Below are positions 17,801-25,349 of a stretch of 64,000 bases of DNA, piece by piece. The translations under genes and the position numbers were made by a program. The DNA comes from Flavobacteriales bacterium. GTDB taxonomy: Bacteria > Bacteroidota > Bacteroidia > Flavobacteriales_F > PHOS-HE28. The notes under the pieces are model-generated. The model saw only the letters and a program-made list of their open reading frames with translations, made no database searches and had not been told where the DNA came from. The first letter of the stretch is position 1. Every line of letters begins with the position of its first letter. Location of the stretch: NCBI GenBank assembly GCA_016788205.1, contig JAEUTA010000025.1:124001-188000 (forward strand). The letters run 5' to 3'.

Positions 17801-18555
17801 CCTGGCAGAACTGCCAGCCGAGTGTGCGTCTACGGGTGAACCTACAAGGGGCCTGGTCCGAGAGTACGGGTTTGATGGAGGATGCGTTGCGGGTATCGGG
17901 TCTGATACCTGCCAATGAGCCTTATCAGATGCTGGGCTTCACCGTGGTCGGTGGCGGTGGTGCGTCAGTACCATCCTCGCTATTGAACGTAACGGGTAAG
18001 AACGCAGTGGTGGATTGGGTGTTGGTGGAGCTAAGGAACAAGTTGGATCCATCGCAGATCCTGGCCACCAAAAGCGCGCTGTTGCAACGCGATGGTGACG
18101 TGATCGGAACAGACGGCTATGCACGTCTCCTTTTCAATGTGACCCCGGACGAGTACTTCGTTGCGGTGCGGCACCGGAACCACAATGGTGTGATGACGCA
18201 GATGAGCAAGTCGTTGGGTATCTCGGAAGCAGGTGTTGACTTCACTCGAGGGACTGAAGGAGCGTATGGTGCCGGGGCACGTTGTGTGCTGAGCAATTCT
18301 TCATACGGTGCATGGGCGGGTAACGTGAATAGCGATGACCGTATACTCTACACCGGCGCTAACAATGACCGGGATCCCATCCTTGAACTTATCGGAGGGG
18401 TCATTCCCACGAACACGACCACGGGTTACAGTCGTCGCGATGTGAACTTGGATGGTGTGATCAAGTACACGGGTTCCGGCAACGACCGGGATATCATTCT
18501 GCAGAACATCGGTGGTGTGGTTCCTACGGCGGTGCGTTTCCAGCAAATACCCTGA
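14854..18555 (+). CDS. Secreted sugar-dehydrogenase-like propeller with PKD, PA14 and dockerin-like C-terminus
   Basis: 1233 residues. A signal peptide (ending ASQPAQSQA) is followed by a glucose/sorbosone dehydrogenase beta-propeller (about 30-545: QPVGVAWDGNGRQYVWE, GMLGFALDPDF, GLRNPYRMTLKPG, EELNVCDEGGLDLGWP). In characterised members this fold binds PQQ and oxidises sugars outside the cytoplasm. Next come three PKD/Ig-like domains (RWDFGDGTSSTG type), a PA14 carbohydrate-binding-type domain (about 815-960: TGTYTFTVTGDDNTVVHLG), a beta domain, and a C-terminal pair of calcium-loop repeats with the pattern GNVNSDDRILYTGANNDRD and, about 45 residues later, DVNLDGVIKYTGSGNDRD. This dockerin-like ending is common in exported Flavobacteriales proteins and may be the surface-anchoring or secretion signal. 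There is no classical Por domain. Substrate unknown. Confidence 0.88.
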   Translation: MDLLLARRCAYNAAILSCFTLASQPAQSQAFDAGFAQSTAPGGTFNQPVGVAWDGNGRQYVWEKGGKVWVINNGVRQAEPLIDIGAEVGNWRDHGMLGFALDPDFLGNGRIYVMYTVDRHHLMNSGTANYSATTNEYYAATIMRITRYTAIGPGRDTVDPASRVVLLGETRQTGIPVLHESHSTGSLVFGSDGTLMVSVGDGASYNYVDVGNSPDTYDNAAIADGIIRAAEDVGAMRAQLVDCHNGKVLRIDPNTGNGLPSNPFYDPTAPRSPRSRVWTLGLRNPYRMTLKPGSGSTDPAVGDPGTLFIGDVGWTSWEELNVCDEGGLDLGWPLFEGLWPCTAYMNATAYNMDAPNPGYDGVNCTQRYLSFQNLLKQATLQVINTHPSPCDASASLPATVRTFLHERPAVDWSHGNNSRTGGYLNGAAYSYDLDSPSSPVSGPRFGGYAALAGPFLSTPNLPIAYHNSAFHGDYAGGWIRRFKHDTDGRLVSVHDFASGLGPITWIGAGPDGCISYIKYDANEVRRICYTAAVNLPPVVVATRSAQYGPGPLSVTFNASGSSDPENGQLTYYWNFGNGTSTSPSPTQVFTSPAGEVTSYNVLLTVTDPAGNSATRNFLISVNNTPPVVDITSIPTGALYPVGVDTTYQLQAAVLDAEHSGAELTYAWRTTLYHNTHDHPEPVDASAISSTVISGAGCNGDAFSYKVALTVTDAGGLSATSERMLYPRCQAIAPLAVIDADITAGFGPLLVHLDAGSSFDPGQIIAYRWDFGDGTSSTGVAPQKIFSEPGDHQVTLTVTDNDGLTGRAVRVITVLTHSPPQCLGPSGIVLRELWTGLNGTSVLDLYNSPNFPNSPTSSSSMSSLASPPNAGDNYGARIRGYIIPQTTGTYTFTVTGDDNTVVHLGLNSEPAFKRIICSTPAWTLPNEFAKYPDQTSAPIFLEAGNYYYLEIIHKESSGNDQVSLWWQTPGNSVRTIVPSTVLASWQNCQPSVRLRVNLQGAWSESTGLMEDALRVSGLIPANEPYQMLGFTVVGGGGASVPSSLLNVTGKNAVVDWVLVELRNKLDPSQILATKSALLQRDGDVIGTDGYARLLFNVTPDEYFVAVRHRNHNGVMTQMSKSLGISEAGVDFTRGTEGAYGAGARCVLSNSSYGAWAGNVNSDDRILYTGANNDRDPILELIGGVIPTNTTTGYSRRDVNLDGVIKYTGSGNDRDIILQNIGGVVPTAVRFQQIP

Positions 18556-18561
18556 GGGGGG

Positions 18562-18723
18562 TCAGGTACCATGGGGGACCAGCGTGCGCAGGTAGGCGTC
18601 CAGTGCTTTCCCCTTGGGTTCACTGCTGATCGCATGGAGAACGGCGCGTGTCCGCTGGTCTAGCAACCGATGAAGCGTGCTGTTGTTCTTCGATCGTGAG
18701 ACGTACTTCTTGGCGGTCGTCAT
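18562..18723 (-). CDS. Possible small basic protein (53 residues)
   Basis: An ATG at 18723 opens a 53-codon frame ending at 18562 (starts MTTAKKYVSRSKNN, ends LDAYLRTLVPHGT). About three quarters of third positions are G or C, like the neighbours, while the competing overlapping frame is near one half. The predicted protein is basic with a central amphipathic helix (LHRLLDQRTRAVLHAI). No family recognised and no RBS seen. It sits between two convergent longer genes. Confidence 0.4.
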   Translation of the reverse strand: MTTAKKYVSRSKNNSTLHRLLDQRTRAVLHAISSEPKGKALDAYLRTLVPHGT

Positions 18724-18821
18724 GGCGCAGGGTTTTCATGCGAAAGAACCCTTCGACCGAGGCGTGTACAATCCCCCGATCGGGTGGATCGCAACAGAAT
18801 GCACCAACGATCGGTGGTGGA

Positions 18822-19970
18822 TCAGAAACCGTTGTGGTCGCGCCGTACGAAAAGCACCTGTCGGCCGAACGGTCCAAAGCTCCAGCCTGTGCAAAGCGAT
18901 CCGTCAGGGAGAGGTAGAATGTGACTCAGCCGTTCTTCCTTACCGGTATCGATCGCACGTTCCCAAACAAGGACACCGCCAGTGGTAACGCGCATCAATG
19001 TGGCATCGCTCAAGGCGGAAGTGCCGCGCTCGCCCGCAAGGAGGAGGTCGTTATCGACACCGAGCACCAGATCGAATCCGCGACGATCATGAAGGGTGTC
19101 GCCCAATGCAGTGGTCCAAAGTGTATCCCCCTGCAGGTCGAAGGCGATCAGGTAGTAATGCAGAGGTATGTGTTGCGTGGTCTCATCGAACGTACCGAAC
19201 GAATCCGTCCAGCCGGCCGTGATGAAGATGCTCCCTCCGATGGATGCGACACTTCGTCCAACATCATTCCCATCACCACCGAACGTGTGGCTCCAGATCA
19301 TCGTGCCTTGCAAGTCCATCCGCATCAGGAGTACGTCGTCGTTCCCACTGAAGGTGAGTTCACGTCCCGTAATGACAAGGTCGCCACCCTCAGCGGTGAT
19401 CCCATGAGCTTCCGCCTCGGTCGGTCCTGTCTCGGTATGGCTCCAGAGCAAGTCGCCGCTGGCATTGAGTCGTACGACCAGAACGTCGTGACCGTCGCCG
19501 GTGTTCTCGAAACCACAAAGCGCCACACCTCCATCTGGAAGCATTGTGCCTGCAGTGAACTGCTGCGATCCTGGCAGCTCTATGACCGAGGTCCAAAGCA
19601 CTGCGCCGTTCGGATCCAGGTTCACGACCAGGCCATCATGACCGCTGGCTTCTGGTGAAAGAACACTTCCAATGATCATTGCAGAGCCATCAGGAGCGTT
19701 CACCACGTCCTGGGCGAACATGGTGTAGGGCGTTCCGAGGTTGCTCGAACTGCCGATCGATCCGTTATCGAGCATGGTATGGAGCGTTGTGCCGTATCCG
19801 AGTTGTACTGGGTCGAACTCACGGGCCACCACGACCGGTCCGTGGCTGGAGTTCTGGATACCGATACCATCCTGGGCGTACATTCCACCGAATGTTTGCG
19901 TGAAACTCTGCGCGGTGGCAGGGTGGATAGCCAGAAAGGCACAGCTAGTAAGTAACGAACACTTCCACAT
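18822..19970 (-). CDS. Secreted beta-propeller (SBBP-like) protein
   Basis: 382 residues. Signal peptide (MWKCSLLTSCAFLAIHPATAQ), then repeated blades with the pattern GAVLWTSVI / GDLLWSHTE / GTMIWSHTFGGDGNDVGRS / GDTLWTTALGD / GVLVWERAI. These are the SBBP/beta-propeller repeats found in exported Bacteroidota proteins, which usually end in a T9SS sorting domain. Here the protein stops right after a blade (RRDHNGF), with no sorting domain in any frame that I can see downstream, so it is either periplasmic or a shortened gene. The start codon follows a -7 box by 7 bases. Confidence 0.8.
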   Translation of the reverse strand: MWKCSLLTSCAFLAIHPATAQSFTQTFGGMYAQDGIGIQNSSHGPVVVAREFDPVQLGYGTTLHTMLDNGSIGSSSNLGTPYTMFAQDVVNAPDGSAMIIGSVLSPEASGHDGLVVNLDPNGAVLWTSVIELPGSQQFTAGTMLPDGGVALCGFENTGDGHDVLVVRLNASGDLLWSHTETGPTEAEAHGITAEGGDLVITGRELTFSGNDDVLLMRMDLQGTMIWSHTFGGDGNDVGRSVASIGGSIFITAGWTDSFGTFDETTQHIPLHYYLIAFDLQGDTLWTTALGDTLHDRRGFDLVLGVDNDLLLAGERGTSALSDATLMRVTTGGVLVWERAIDTGKEERLSHILPLPDGSLCTGWSFGPFGRQVLFVRRDHNGF

Positions 19971-19977
19971 GGTAAAG

Positions 19978-19985
19978 CGAATGTA
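19978..19985 (-). promoter_or_regulatory. -7 box TACATTCG, seven bases before the propeller gene
   Basis: On the minus strand TACATTCG then seven bases then the ATG at 19970. Forms a divergent pair with the box at 20001. Confidence 0.4.
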
Positions 19986-20000
19986 GGAAGGGCTATGGGC

Positions 20001-20008
20001 TAGCTTCG
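20001..20008 (+). promoter_or_regulatory. -7 box TAGCTTCG, four bases before the PAP2 gene
   Basis: TAGCTTCG, CCGC, then ATG at 20013. Transcription would start on or next to the start codon. Confidence 0.45.
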
Positions 20009-20012
20009 CCGC

Positions 20013-20663
20013 ATGACCGGGCAGCGAGCCTCACGCACCTTCCTCATCCTATGGTCCTTCTACACGGCCGCATTGGGTCTGGCTGTTCTTGGTACTGGAC
20101 AGTTGGAGCTCCACCGTGCCATGCATCCGTTCCATTCAAGCACGTTGGACCAGTTCTTCACGCACATCACCCACCTTGGGGATGGCGTAGTGCCCACGGT
20201 GTTGGCCCTGGTGATCTTGCTTCTTCGCGATGTGCGTTCATTCCTGATGATGGGCATCAGTTGTGCGGCAAGTGCGCTCATCGTGCAGGCCATGAAACAC
20301 GCATTCGCGTACGATCGTCCTTTCATGTTCAAGCAGCAACTCGGGGAATTGCATTGGGTGGACGGGCTTGAACTACATCATCATCTCAGCTTCCCGAGCG
20401 GGCATGCTACTGCATCGTTCAGCATGTGCTACGCCCTTGCTGTGCTTATTGGCCGTAACGGCATTGCAGCAGCGCTCGCCGTTCTGGCGATCGTCATCGC
20501 ATACTCCCGTGTGTACCTCTCACAGCATTTCAGTGAGGACATACTGGCGGGATCGGCCATCGGCGTTATCACGGCCTTGCTTGTTCATCGCTGGCTTTAC
20601 GGTCCGGCGATGATGACGCGTAGGTGGCCTGGAAAGCGCCTATTGGGTCAGTTGAACCAATAA
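20013..20663 (+). CDS. PAP2 superfamily phosphatase (membrane)
   Basis: 216 residues with five to six membrane helices. All three PAP2 signatures are present: KHAFAYDRP (K95, R102), PSGH at 128-131 and SRVYLSQHFSED (R166, H172, D176). Enzymes of this family remove phosphate from lipid phosphates such as undecaprenyl diphosphate or phosphatidic acid at the outer face of the inner membrane. The substrate cannot be told from sequence. The 3' end overlaps the convergent gene by 16 bases. Confidence 0.92.
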   Translation: MTGQRASRTFLILWSFYTAALGLAVLGTGQLELHRAMHPFHSSTLDQFFTHITHLGDGVVPTVLALVILLLRDVRSFLMMGISCAASALIVQAMKHAFAYDRPFMFKQQLGELHWVDGLELHHHLSFPSGHATASFSMCYALAVLIGRNGIAAALAVLAIVIAYSRVYLSQHFSEDILAGSAIGVITALLVHRWLYGPAMMTRRWPGKRLLGQLNQ

Positions 20664-21142
20664 CGAAAGCCTATGCCACCATCGAAATCAACTGAGGTGG
20701 ATGGGACGAGATCCAAGGTGGGAGCCAGCTCCAGGAAGACGTCCACCGGTGCGCCATCGAACAGATAAGCAAGGCCAACTGGGAAGCGGATGCCCAAGTC
20801 GAGATGTGTTCCATCATGATCGTAGTAGCGTCCGCGATGCCAATAGCGGCCGTTGTTCCATGACCTCATGCGCAGCCCCGGACCGTAGTACAAAGGCAAT
20901 CGACCTTTGCCTACCTTGATCAGGTCCATGTTATGGAAAAGGTAATCTCCGTGTAGATGAACGTAACCGCCGTGACCTAATCCCCAAGCAAGTCCGAAAT
21001 CCAAAGCGCGGTCGCCAGCTACCCAATACTTGGCACTTATCCCGGTCGGTTCTCCGATGACAAGACCAAGCCCGAACCCGGAATCTTGAGCCGAGGACGC
21101 GAGCGGAGCTATGAATAGGATAAGGGGCAGGAGCTTTTTCAT
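20648..21142 (-). CDS. Small outer-membrane beta-barrel-like protein
   Basis: 164 residues from the ATG at 21142, chosen because it starts a signal peptide (MKKLLPLILFIAPLASSAQ). The mature part alternates hydrophobic and polar residues in short strands rich in Gly/Tyr/Trp (GLGLVIGEPTGISAKYW, GGYVHLHGDYLFHN, LPLYYGPGLRMR) and ends in an aromatic residue (FDGGIGFRYWFN), as for an 8-strand barrel of the BAPKO_0422-like group. Function unknown. A GAACTTCG box precedes the ATG by five bases. Confidence 0.75.
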   Translation of the reverse strand: MKKLLPLILFIAPLASSAQDSGFGLGLVIGEPTGISAKYWVAGDRALDFGLAWGLGHGGYVHLHGDYLFHNMDLIKVGKGRLPLYYGPGLRMRSWNNGRYWHRGRYYDHDGTHLDLGIRFPVGLAYLFDGAPVDVFLELAPTLDLVPSTSVDFDGGIGFRYWFN

Positions 21143-21235
21143 GTGTGCGAAGTTCAATACGTGGTAGGTGGTGGTAGAGGTGGTTTTCTCCCAGTGTTTC
21201 AACGATCCATCACTCAAGGCCGGTGCCAAAAGCAA

Positions 21236-21255
21236 GAAGCGCCCGAGGGCGCTTC
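21236..21255. terminator. Short GC-rich hairpin
   Basis: Nine-base arms 21236-21244 and 21247-21255 pair almost without loop. It lies in the 249-base gap between two minus-strand genes. On the minus strand the T-run after it is weak, so its role as terminator for the gene ending at 21392 is uncertain. Confidence 0.35.
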
Positions 21256-21391
21256 CAGGACTAACGAGGATCGGACTCTCCCTTCCTCCTCCCGTCTGTC
21301 TTGTTTGAGACGTTCTGGGACGCGTGGGTCACACGTGCTGGCAGAATATTTTTCGCAACAGCGCTAAACTGCTGAGGACCAAGCGTGCTTA

Positions 21392-22519
21392 TCATCTATC
21401 ACCGGTATAGCTGATGCGGTAGATCTTGTCGGAAGCATCATCGCTGACCAGGATACTGCCATCGGGAGCGTTAATGACATCAACAGGCCTGCCGGTCGCT
21501 TTAGCCCCTTGCAACCATCCTTCGGCGAAGATCTCCGTTCGTGCCGACCCATCGGGTAGTGGGAATGCAACGGCCAATCGATATCCGATCGGGGCGGAGC
21601 GGTTCCAACTCCCGTGCTCAGCGATGAACATGGCATTCTTGTATTTCTGGGGGAACTGGTCTCCAGTGTAGAACCGCACACCAAGTGGGGCGACGTGTGG
21701 TCCCAGTTTCGCAGCAGGGGGAATGAAATCCGCACAATTCCGCACTCCACCGAACTCAGGGTCCGCGATCGAGCCAGCATGACAGTAGGGGTATCCGAAG
21801 TGCTGTCCCACGCTGGTCAGGTGGTTCAATTCACAATCAGGGCTGTCATCCCCCAACCAATCACGTCCATTCTCCGAGAACCACAGCTCGCCCGTGGTCG
21901 GGTGCCAATCGAAGCCCACGGAGTTCCTTACACCATGAGCAACGATGCGCAGGTCGCCCCCTTGGGCATTCATGCGGGTGATGGTCGCGAAGATGCTGTC
22001 CTCGCTTTCGCAAATGTTGCAAGGCGCACCAACGGGTACATACAGGAGTCCATCCGGACCGAAGGCGATGAATTTCCAGCCGTGATGCTCCTTATTCGGA
22101 AAACGATCGGTCACGACCACAGGGGGAGGGGGGGCCTGAAGCTGGTCCTCGATGGACTCCAACTTCACGATCCTATCAACTGCGCTTATAAAGAGGTCTC
22201 CATCGCGAAAGGCGACACCGACAGGCATGTTCAGTCCTTTGGCAACGATGTAGCGCTCGTCAGGCTTGCCGTCTCCATTCGTATCCTTCAACGCATGCAC
22301 CACTCCTTCGTCCCGGGTTCCGACGAACAACGTACCCTTGTCGCCCCAACACATCGCTCGTGCGTTGGTCACATCAGCTGCGTACACATCGATGTGGAAA
22401 CCGCTAGGCAGGCGAATATTCTTGAGTTCGGGGTCTGTGTCGCGAACGGGCGGCACACACACCGACCCGGCCAGGATGAAACCGAGAATGACCGCTAGGA
22501 AAGAGGAGGCGGATCGCAT
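21392..22519 (-). CDS. PQQ-type sugar (sorbosone/glucose) dehydrogenase-like propeller, exported
   Basis: 375 residues. Hydrophobic N-terminus (MRSASSFLAVILGFILAGSVC); a Cys follows but the preceding residues do not fit a good lipobox, so ordinary export is as likely. The propeller has the family features LPSGFHIDVYAADVTNARAMCWGDKGTLFVGTR (split here only as positions 38-70), MPVGVAFRDGDLFIS, HHGWKFIAFGPDGLLYVPVG, HGVRNSVGFDWHPTTGELWFSENG and IAEHGSWNRS. These include the His and Arg of the PQQ pocket (HG...RNxxGxxW). Likely oxidises sugars or alcohols in the periplasm if PQQ is available. No pqq genes are in the window. Confidence 0.88.
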   Translation of the reverse strand: MRSASSFLAVILGFILAGSVCVPPVRDTDPELKNIRLPSGFHIDVYAADVTNARAMCWGDKGTLFVGTRDEGVVHALKDTNGDGKPDERYIVAKGLNMPVGVAFRDGDLFISAVDRIVKLESIEDQLQAPPPPVVVTDRFPNKEHHGWKFIAFGPDGLLYVPVGAPCNICESEDSIFATITRMNAQGGDLRIVAHGVRNSVGFDWHPTTGELWFSENGRDWLGDDSPDCELNHLTSVGQHFGYPYCHAGSIADPEFGGVRNCADFIPPAAKLGPHVAPLGVRFYTGDQFPQKYKNAMFIAEHGSWNRSAPIGYRLAVAFPLPDGSARTEIFAEGWLQGAKATGRPVDVINAPDGSILVSDDASDKIYRISYTGDR

Positions 22520-22576
22520 TGGGGGAGTAAGAGAACCTCGGTCAAGGTATCGTCCCCAACGGCGTCCGATTTGTGG

Positions 22577-23185
22577 CTATTTCGCCTCAAGGTCCACCAA
22601 TTTCTCCAAGTGCTGCTTCCGCAGCGCTCCACTGCTGGCGAAGAACCATTCCTTCAACCCATAGTGATAGCCGCGGCGGAGGCCGGTGCGGTACTTGCCG
22701 AGCACGCCACGCGAACCACTGAGCTTTTGAAGCACACGGGTGATCTTGGCTTCTACGTCCGCAGCGGACATGCGTTTTCCACTGGCTTTCACCCAAGCCC
22801 TTCCACGATCAACGATAAGTTGCTTGGGCAAGAGCCCTGTTCCGGTGATCGCCTCGATCACCATTTCGTCCCAGTCGCTCAAACGATACCCCCCTGTCTT
22901 CTTCCGCTTCCGGCGTTTCACGGCCGAGGCTGATGGCTTGGAACTGCTTGAACGCCCAGGACCCCGCTTCATATCGGTCCCTTCGGTGATCTCCTTTCGT
23001 GGCCTTCCTGGGCCTCGGCGTACCTGTCCTTCTACGGGCTGTTTCACTTCGCGGGCGCGGATCGCCTTCAACCGGATGATCTGGTCCCTCACGTTCTTAA
23101 GCTGGAAGATCAGGCGCTTCCGCTCGGAGCGATAGTGGTCGAGCAGTAGTTCAGTGTTCTTAGCGCCGAGTCGTTCGTTGGCCAT
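22577..23185 (-). CDS. AT-hook DNA-binding protein
   Basis: 202 residues. An N-terminal helical part (about 1-50, ERKRLIFQLKNVRDQIIRLKAI coiled coil) is followed by an AT-hook core RRGPGRPRK near residue 57 and a second related RGPGR near 74, a basic linker, and a C-terminal helical domain (about 95-170: GYRLSDWDEMVIEAI, LIVDRGRAWVKASGKRMSAADVEAKI). The last part looks like a small winged-helix domain, which I infer only from helix spacing. AT-hooks bind the minor groove of AT-rich DNA. Likely a nucleoid-associated or regulatory protein. Stand-alone. Confidence 0.75.
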   Translation of the reverse strand: MANERLGAKNTELLLDHYRSERKRLIFQLKNVRDQIIRLKAIRAREVKQPVEGQVRRGPGRPRKEITEGTDMKRGPGRSSSSKPSASAVKRRKRKKTGGYRLSDWDEMVIEAITGTGLLPKQLIVDRGRAWVKASGKRMSAADVEAKITRVLQKLSGSRGVLGKYRTGLRRGYHYGLKEWFFASSGALRKQHLEKLVDLEAK

Positions 23186-23260
23186 GGGAGCAGCGTTGTT
23201 GAATGTGAGCGGAAGGTCGCTGTGATGGGTCGCAATTTCGGATGAAAAGGACCGAACGGA

Positions 23261-24307
23261 TCACTTCACGGAAATGGTATGTTCAGTTCCGCGTGCCGTG
23301 AACCTGCCAATGGTGCCGTACCATGATCCTTGAGTGATGAGGAGTTCTCTTACCGTTGCTTCCTGGGCGGGGTCTATGGCGATCAATAGTCCACCGCTGG
23401 TCTGGGGGTCTGCAAGGATGAACATGCGCTCCATCGTGCTCGCACCGTTGACAAGATGGCCATAACCCTTCCAGTTGCGCAATGCCCCGTCGGGATAGCA
23501 TCCCTTATCAATGAGGGATCGGGCCGCTTGGAGCTTCGGAATGGCGTCATAGTCCAGATGGGCACCCAGGTGATCACCGCACATCTCGAGCAGATGTCCC
23601 AGCAGGCCGAATCCCGTCACATCGGTCAACGCATGGACGCCTGCAAGAAGACCGAGCGATGTCCCCACCTTATTCAATGCGACCATGGTGTCGCGCATAA
23701 CAGTAGCATCCTCGCCAGAGAGCAGGCCGCGCTTCTGCGCCGTACTGAGAATGCCCACGCCCAGTGGCTTGGTAAGGAGGAGGAGGTCGCCTTCATGTGC
23801 GGTATCGTTGCGTTTCACTTGTTCCTTCTCGACCTCACCGGTCACGGCCAGTCCGAAGAATGGCTCCGGAGCATCGATACTGTGGCCGCCGGCCAGTGGA
23901 ATGCCGGCCTCGTGGCAGGCTTTGCGGCCTCCTTCCAAGACTTGTCGTGCCAGTTCAGGCCCCAGTTTCTCGATGGGCCAACCCAGGATGGCGACCGCCA
24001 TGAGCGGCCTACCACCCATGGCATAAACATCGCTGAGCGCGTTGGTGGCCGCGATCCGACCGAAGTCAAACGCGTCATCAACGATAGGGGAGAAGAAGTC
24101 GGTGGTACTGATGATGCAACGACCATCGCCGATGGAATAGACAGCGGCATCGTCACGTGAGCCATAACCCACAAGCAACGCGGGATCGGGCAATGTGCCG
24201 ATGCTGCTCTGCAGGATCACTTCAAGTTGGGCCGGGGCGATCTTGCAACCACAGCCAGCACCATGGCTGAATTGGGTGAGACGAACGGGGCCTGATGAGG
24301 TGGTCAT
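23261..24307 (-). CDS. selD: Selenide, water dikinase
   Basis: 348 residues, full length. The N-terminal active-site loop HGAGCGCKI has C19 and K22, corresponding to E. coli Cys17 and Lys20; Cys, not selenocysteine, is encoded. Further motifs: DDAAVY, TDFFSPIVDDAFDFG, NALSDVYAMGG and DVTGFGLLGHL. It makes selenophosphate from selenide and ATP in the cytoplasm. The ATG overlaps the stop of selU by four bases (ATGA), so selenophosphate supply is coupled to its only visible consumer here. Confidence 0.97.
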   Translation of the reverse strand: MTTSSGPVRLTQFSHGAGCGCKIAPAQLEVILQSSIGTLPDPALLVGYGSRDDAAVYSIGDGRCIISTTDFFSPIVDDAFDFGRIAATNALSDVYAMGGRPLMAVAILGWPIEKLGPELARQVLEGGRKACHEAGIPLAGGHSIDAPEPFFGLAVTGEVEKEQVKRNDTAHEGDLLLLTKPLGVGILSTAQKRGLLSGEDATVMRDTMVALNKVGTSLGLLAGVHALTDVTGFGLLGHLLEMCGDHLGAHLDYDAIPKLQAARSLIDKGCYPDGALRNWKGYGHLVNGASTMERMFILADPQTSGGLLIAIDPAQEATVRELLITQGSWYGTIGRFTARGTEHTISVK

Positions 24308-25317
24308 GCGATGGCGATGAGGTGTCGGGCAAGGGCCTCCGGATCGTTGCTCGGAGCCGGGAACTTGATGACACGTTGTGGGTCGCGCTGCGATGCGCCA
24401 TGGAGATAGGACTTGTCGTAGTAGCGGAGGGTGATCAACGCCACCTGTTCGAGATCCCCTTCATCAAGGGCCGCCAGAGCGGCTTTGCAATTTTGCGGCC
24501 CGATACGCTTGGTGATGCGGTAGATCGCCTCGGCGAGATCTTCTTTGGGGAACCGTCCATACTCATGCACCAATCTCTTCGCACGTTCATCGAGGGGAAC
24601 CTCAGCGAAATACAGCTTTGCGCTTCGCATGGTGGCGAAGAACATTGCCGGTATGCTCACGCGTCCGATCATCATGCTCTCATCTTCCACCCAGATCGAT
24701 CTCGCAGGATCCATGCCATCGAGTGTGGACCAGAGCAGGTTCTCGAAATGCTCCGTGGTGGGCTGTGGGGCTTCACCCAGTGCACCGAAAGCCGAGCCTT
24801 TGTGATTCGCGAGAGCTTCAAGATCCACCACTTGTTCCCCGAGTCGGGCGAGGTGTTTCAAGATCCCCGTTTTCCCGCTGCCGGTGAATCCACCGAGCAC
24901 GTGCAAAGCGAAAGGCCGGCTCAGTATGGTGCGGACATGGGCTCGGAAACCCTTATAGCCGCGCCTAAGGGTGATCACCTCTTTGAAGCCAGCCTTATCC
25001 AATAACCAACCGACGCTGCCGCTGCGTTCGCCGCCACGCCAGCAATGCACGCGTATGCCACCACCCGGTGCGATCCGTTGCGCTCCTTCTACGAGCCATG
25101 CCATCTTGGGACCTACGATCCGCAAGCCTTCCAAAACAGCCAGGTCGCGGCCTTGTTGCTTGTAGACGGTGCCTACTACAGCGCGCTCCTCATCGCTGAA
25201 GAGCGGGAGGTTGTGGGCACCAGGAATGTGGCCGCGTACGAATTCACCTGGCGAACGCACATCGACGATCGGCGTGCCGAACGCTAGCCATTCGTCCACA
25301 GGTAGCGAGCGCAGCAT
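24304..25317 (-). CDS. mnmH: tRNA 2-selenouridine synthase (SelU/MnmH)
   Basis: 337 residues. N-terminal rhodanese domain with VDVRSPGEFVRGHIPGAHNLPLF (residues 18-40) and the catalytic loop CWRGGERSG with C92, then a P-loop domain with GFTGSGKT at 143-150. It replaces sulfur by selenium in the 2-thiouridine of tRNA wobble bases, using selenophosphate from SelD. The start lies 32 bases after the stop of the OsmC gene on the same strand, so osmC-mnmH-selD may be one transcript. selA and selB are not seen, which fits selenium use for tRNA only (at least locally). Confidence 0.96.
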   Translation of the reverse strand: MLRSLPVDEWLAFGTPIVDVRSPGEFVRGHIPGAHNLPLFSDEERAVVGTVYKQQGRDLAVLEGLRIVGPKMAWLVEGAQRIAPGGGIRVHCWRGGERSGSVGWLLDKAGFKEVITLRRGYKGFRAHVRTILSRPFALHVLGGFTGSGKTGILKHLARLGEQVVDLEALANHKGSAFGALGEAPQPTTEHFENLLWSTLDGMDPARSIWVEDESMMIGRVSIPAMFFATMRSAKLYFAEVPLDERAKRLVHEYGRFPKEDLAEAIYRITKRIGPQNCKAALAALDEGDLEQVALITLRYYDKSYLHGASQRDPQRVIKFPAPSNDPEALARHLIAIA

Positions 25318-25349
25318 CCGGCAGGACGATCAAAGCACGTTGGATCCGA

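Noticed and set aside
21236..21370. Possible tRNA near a GC-rich hairpin
   Set aside because: No cloverleaf can be drawn and the T-loop consensus GGTTCRANTCC is absent.
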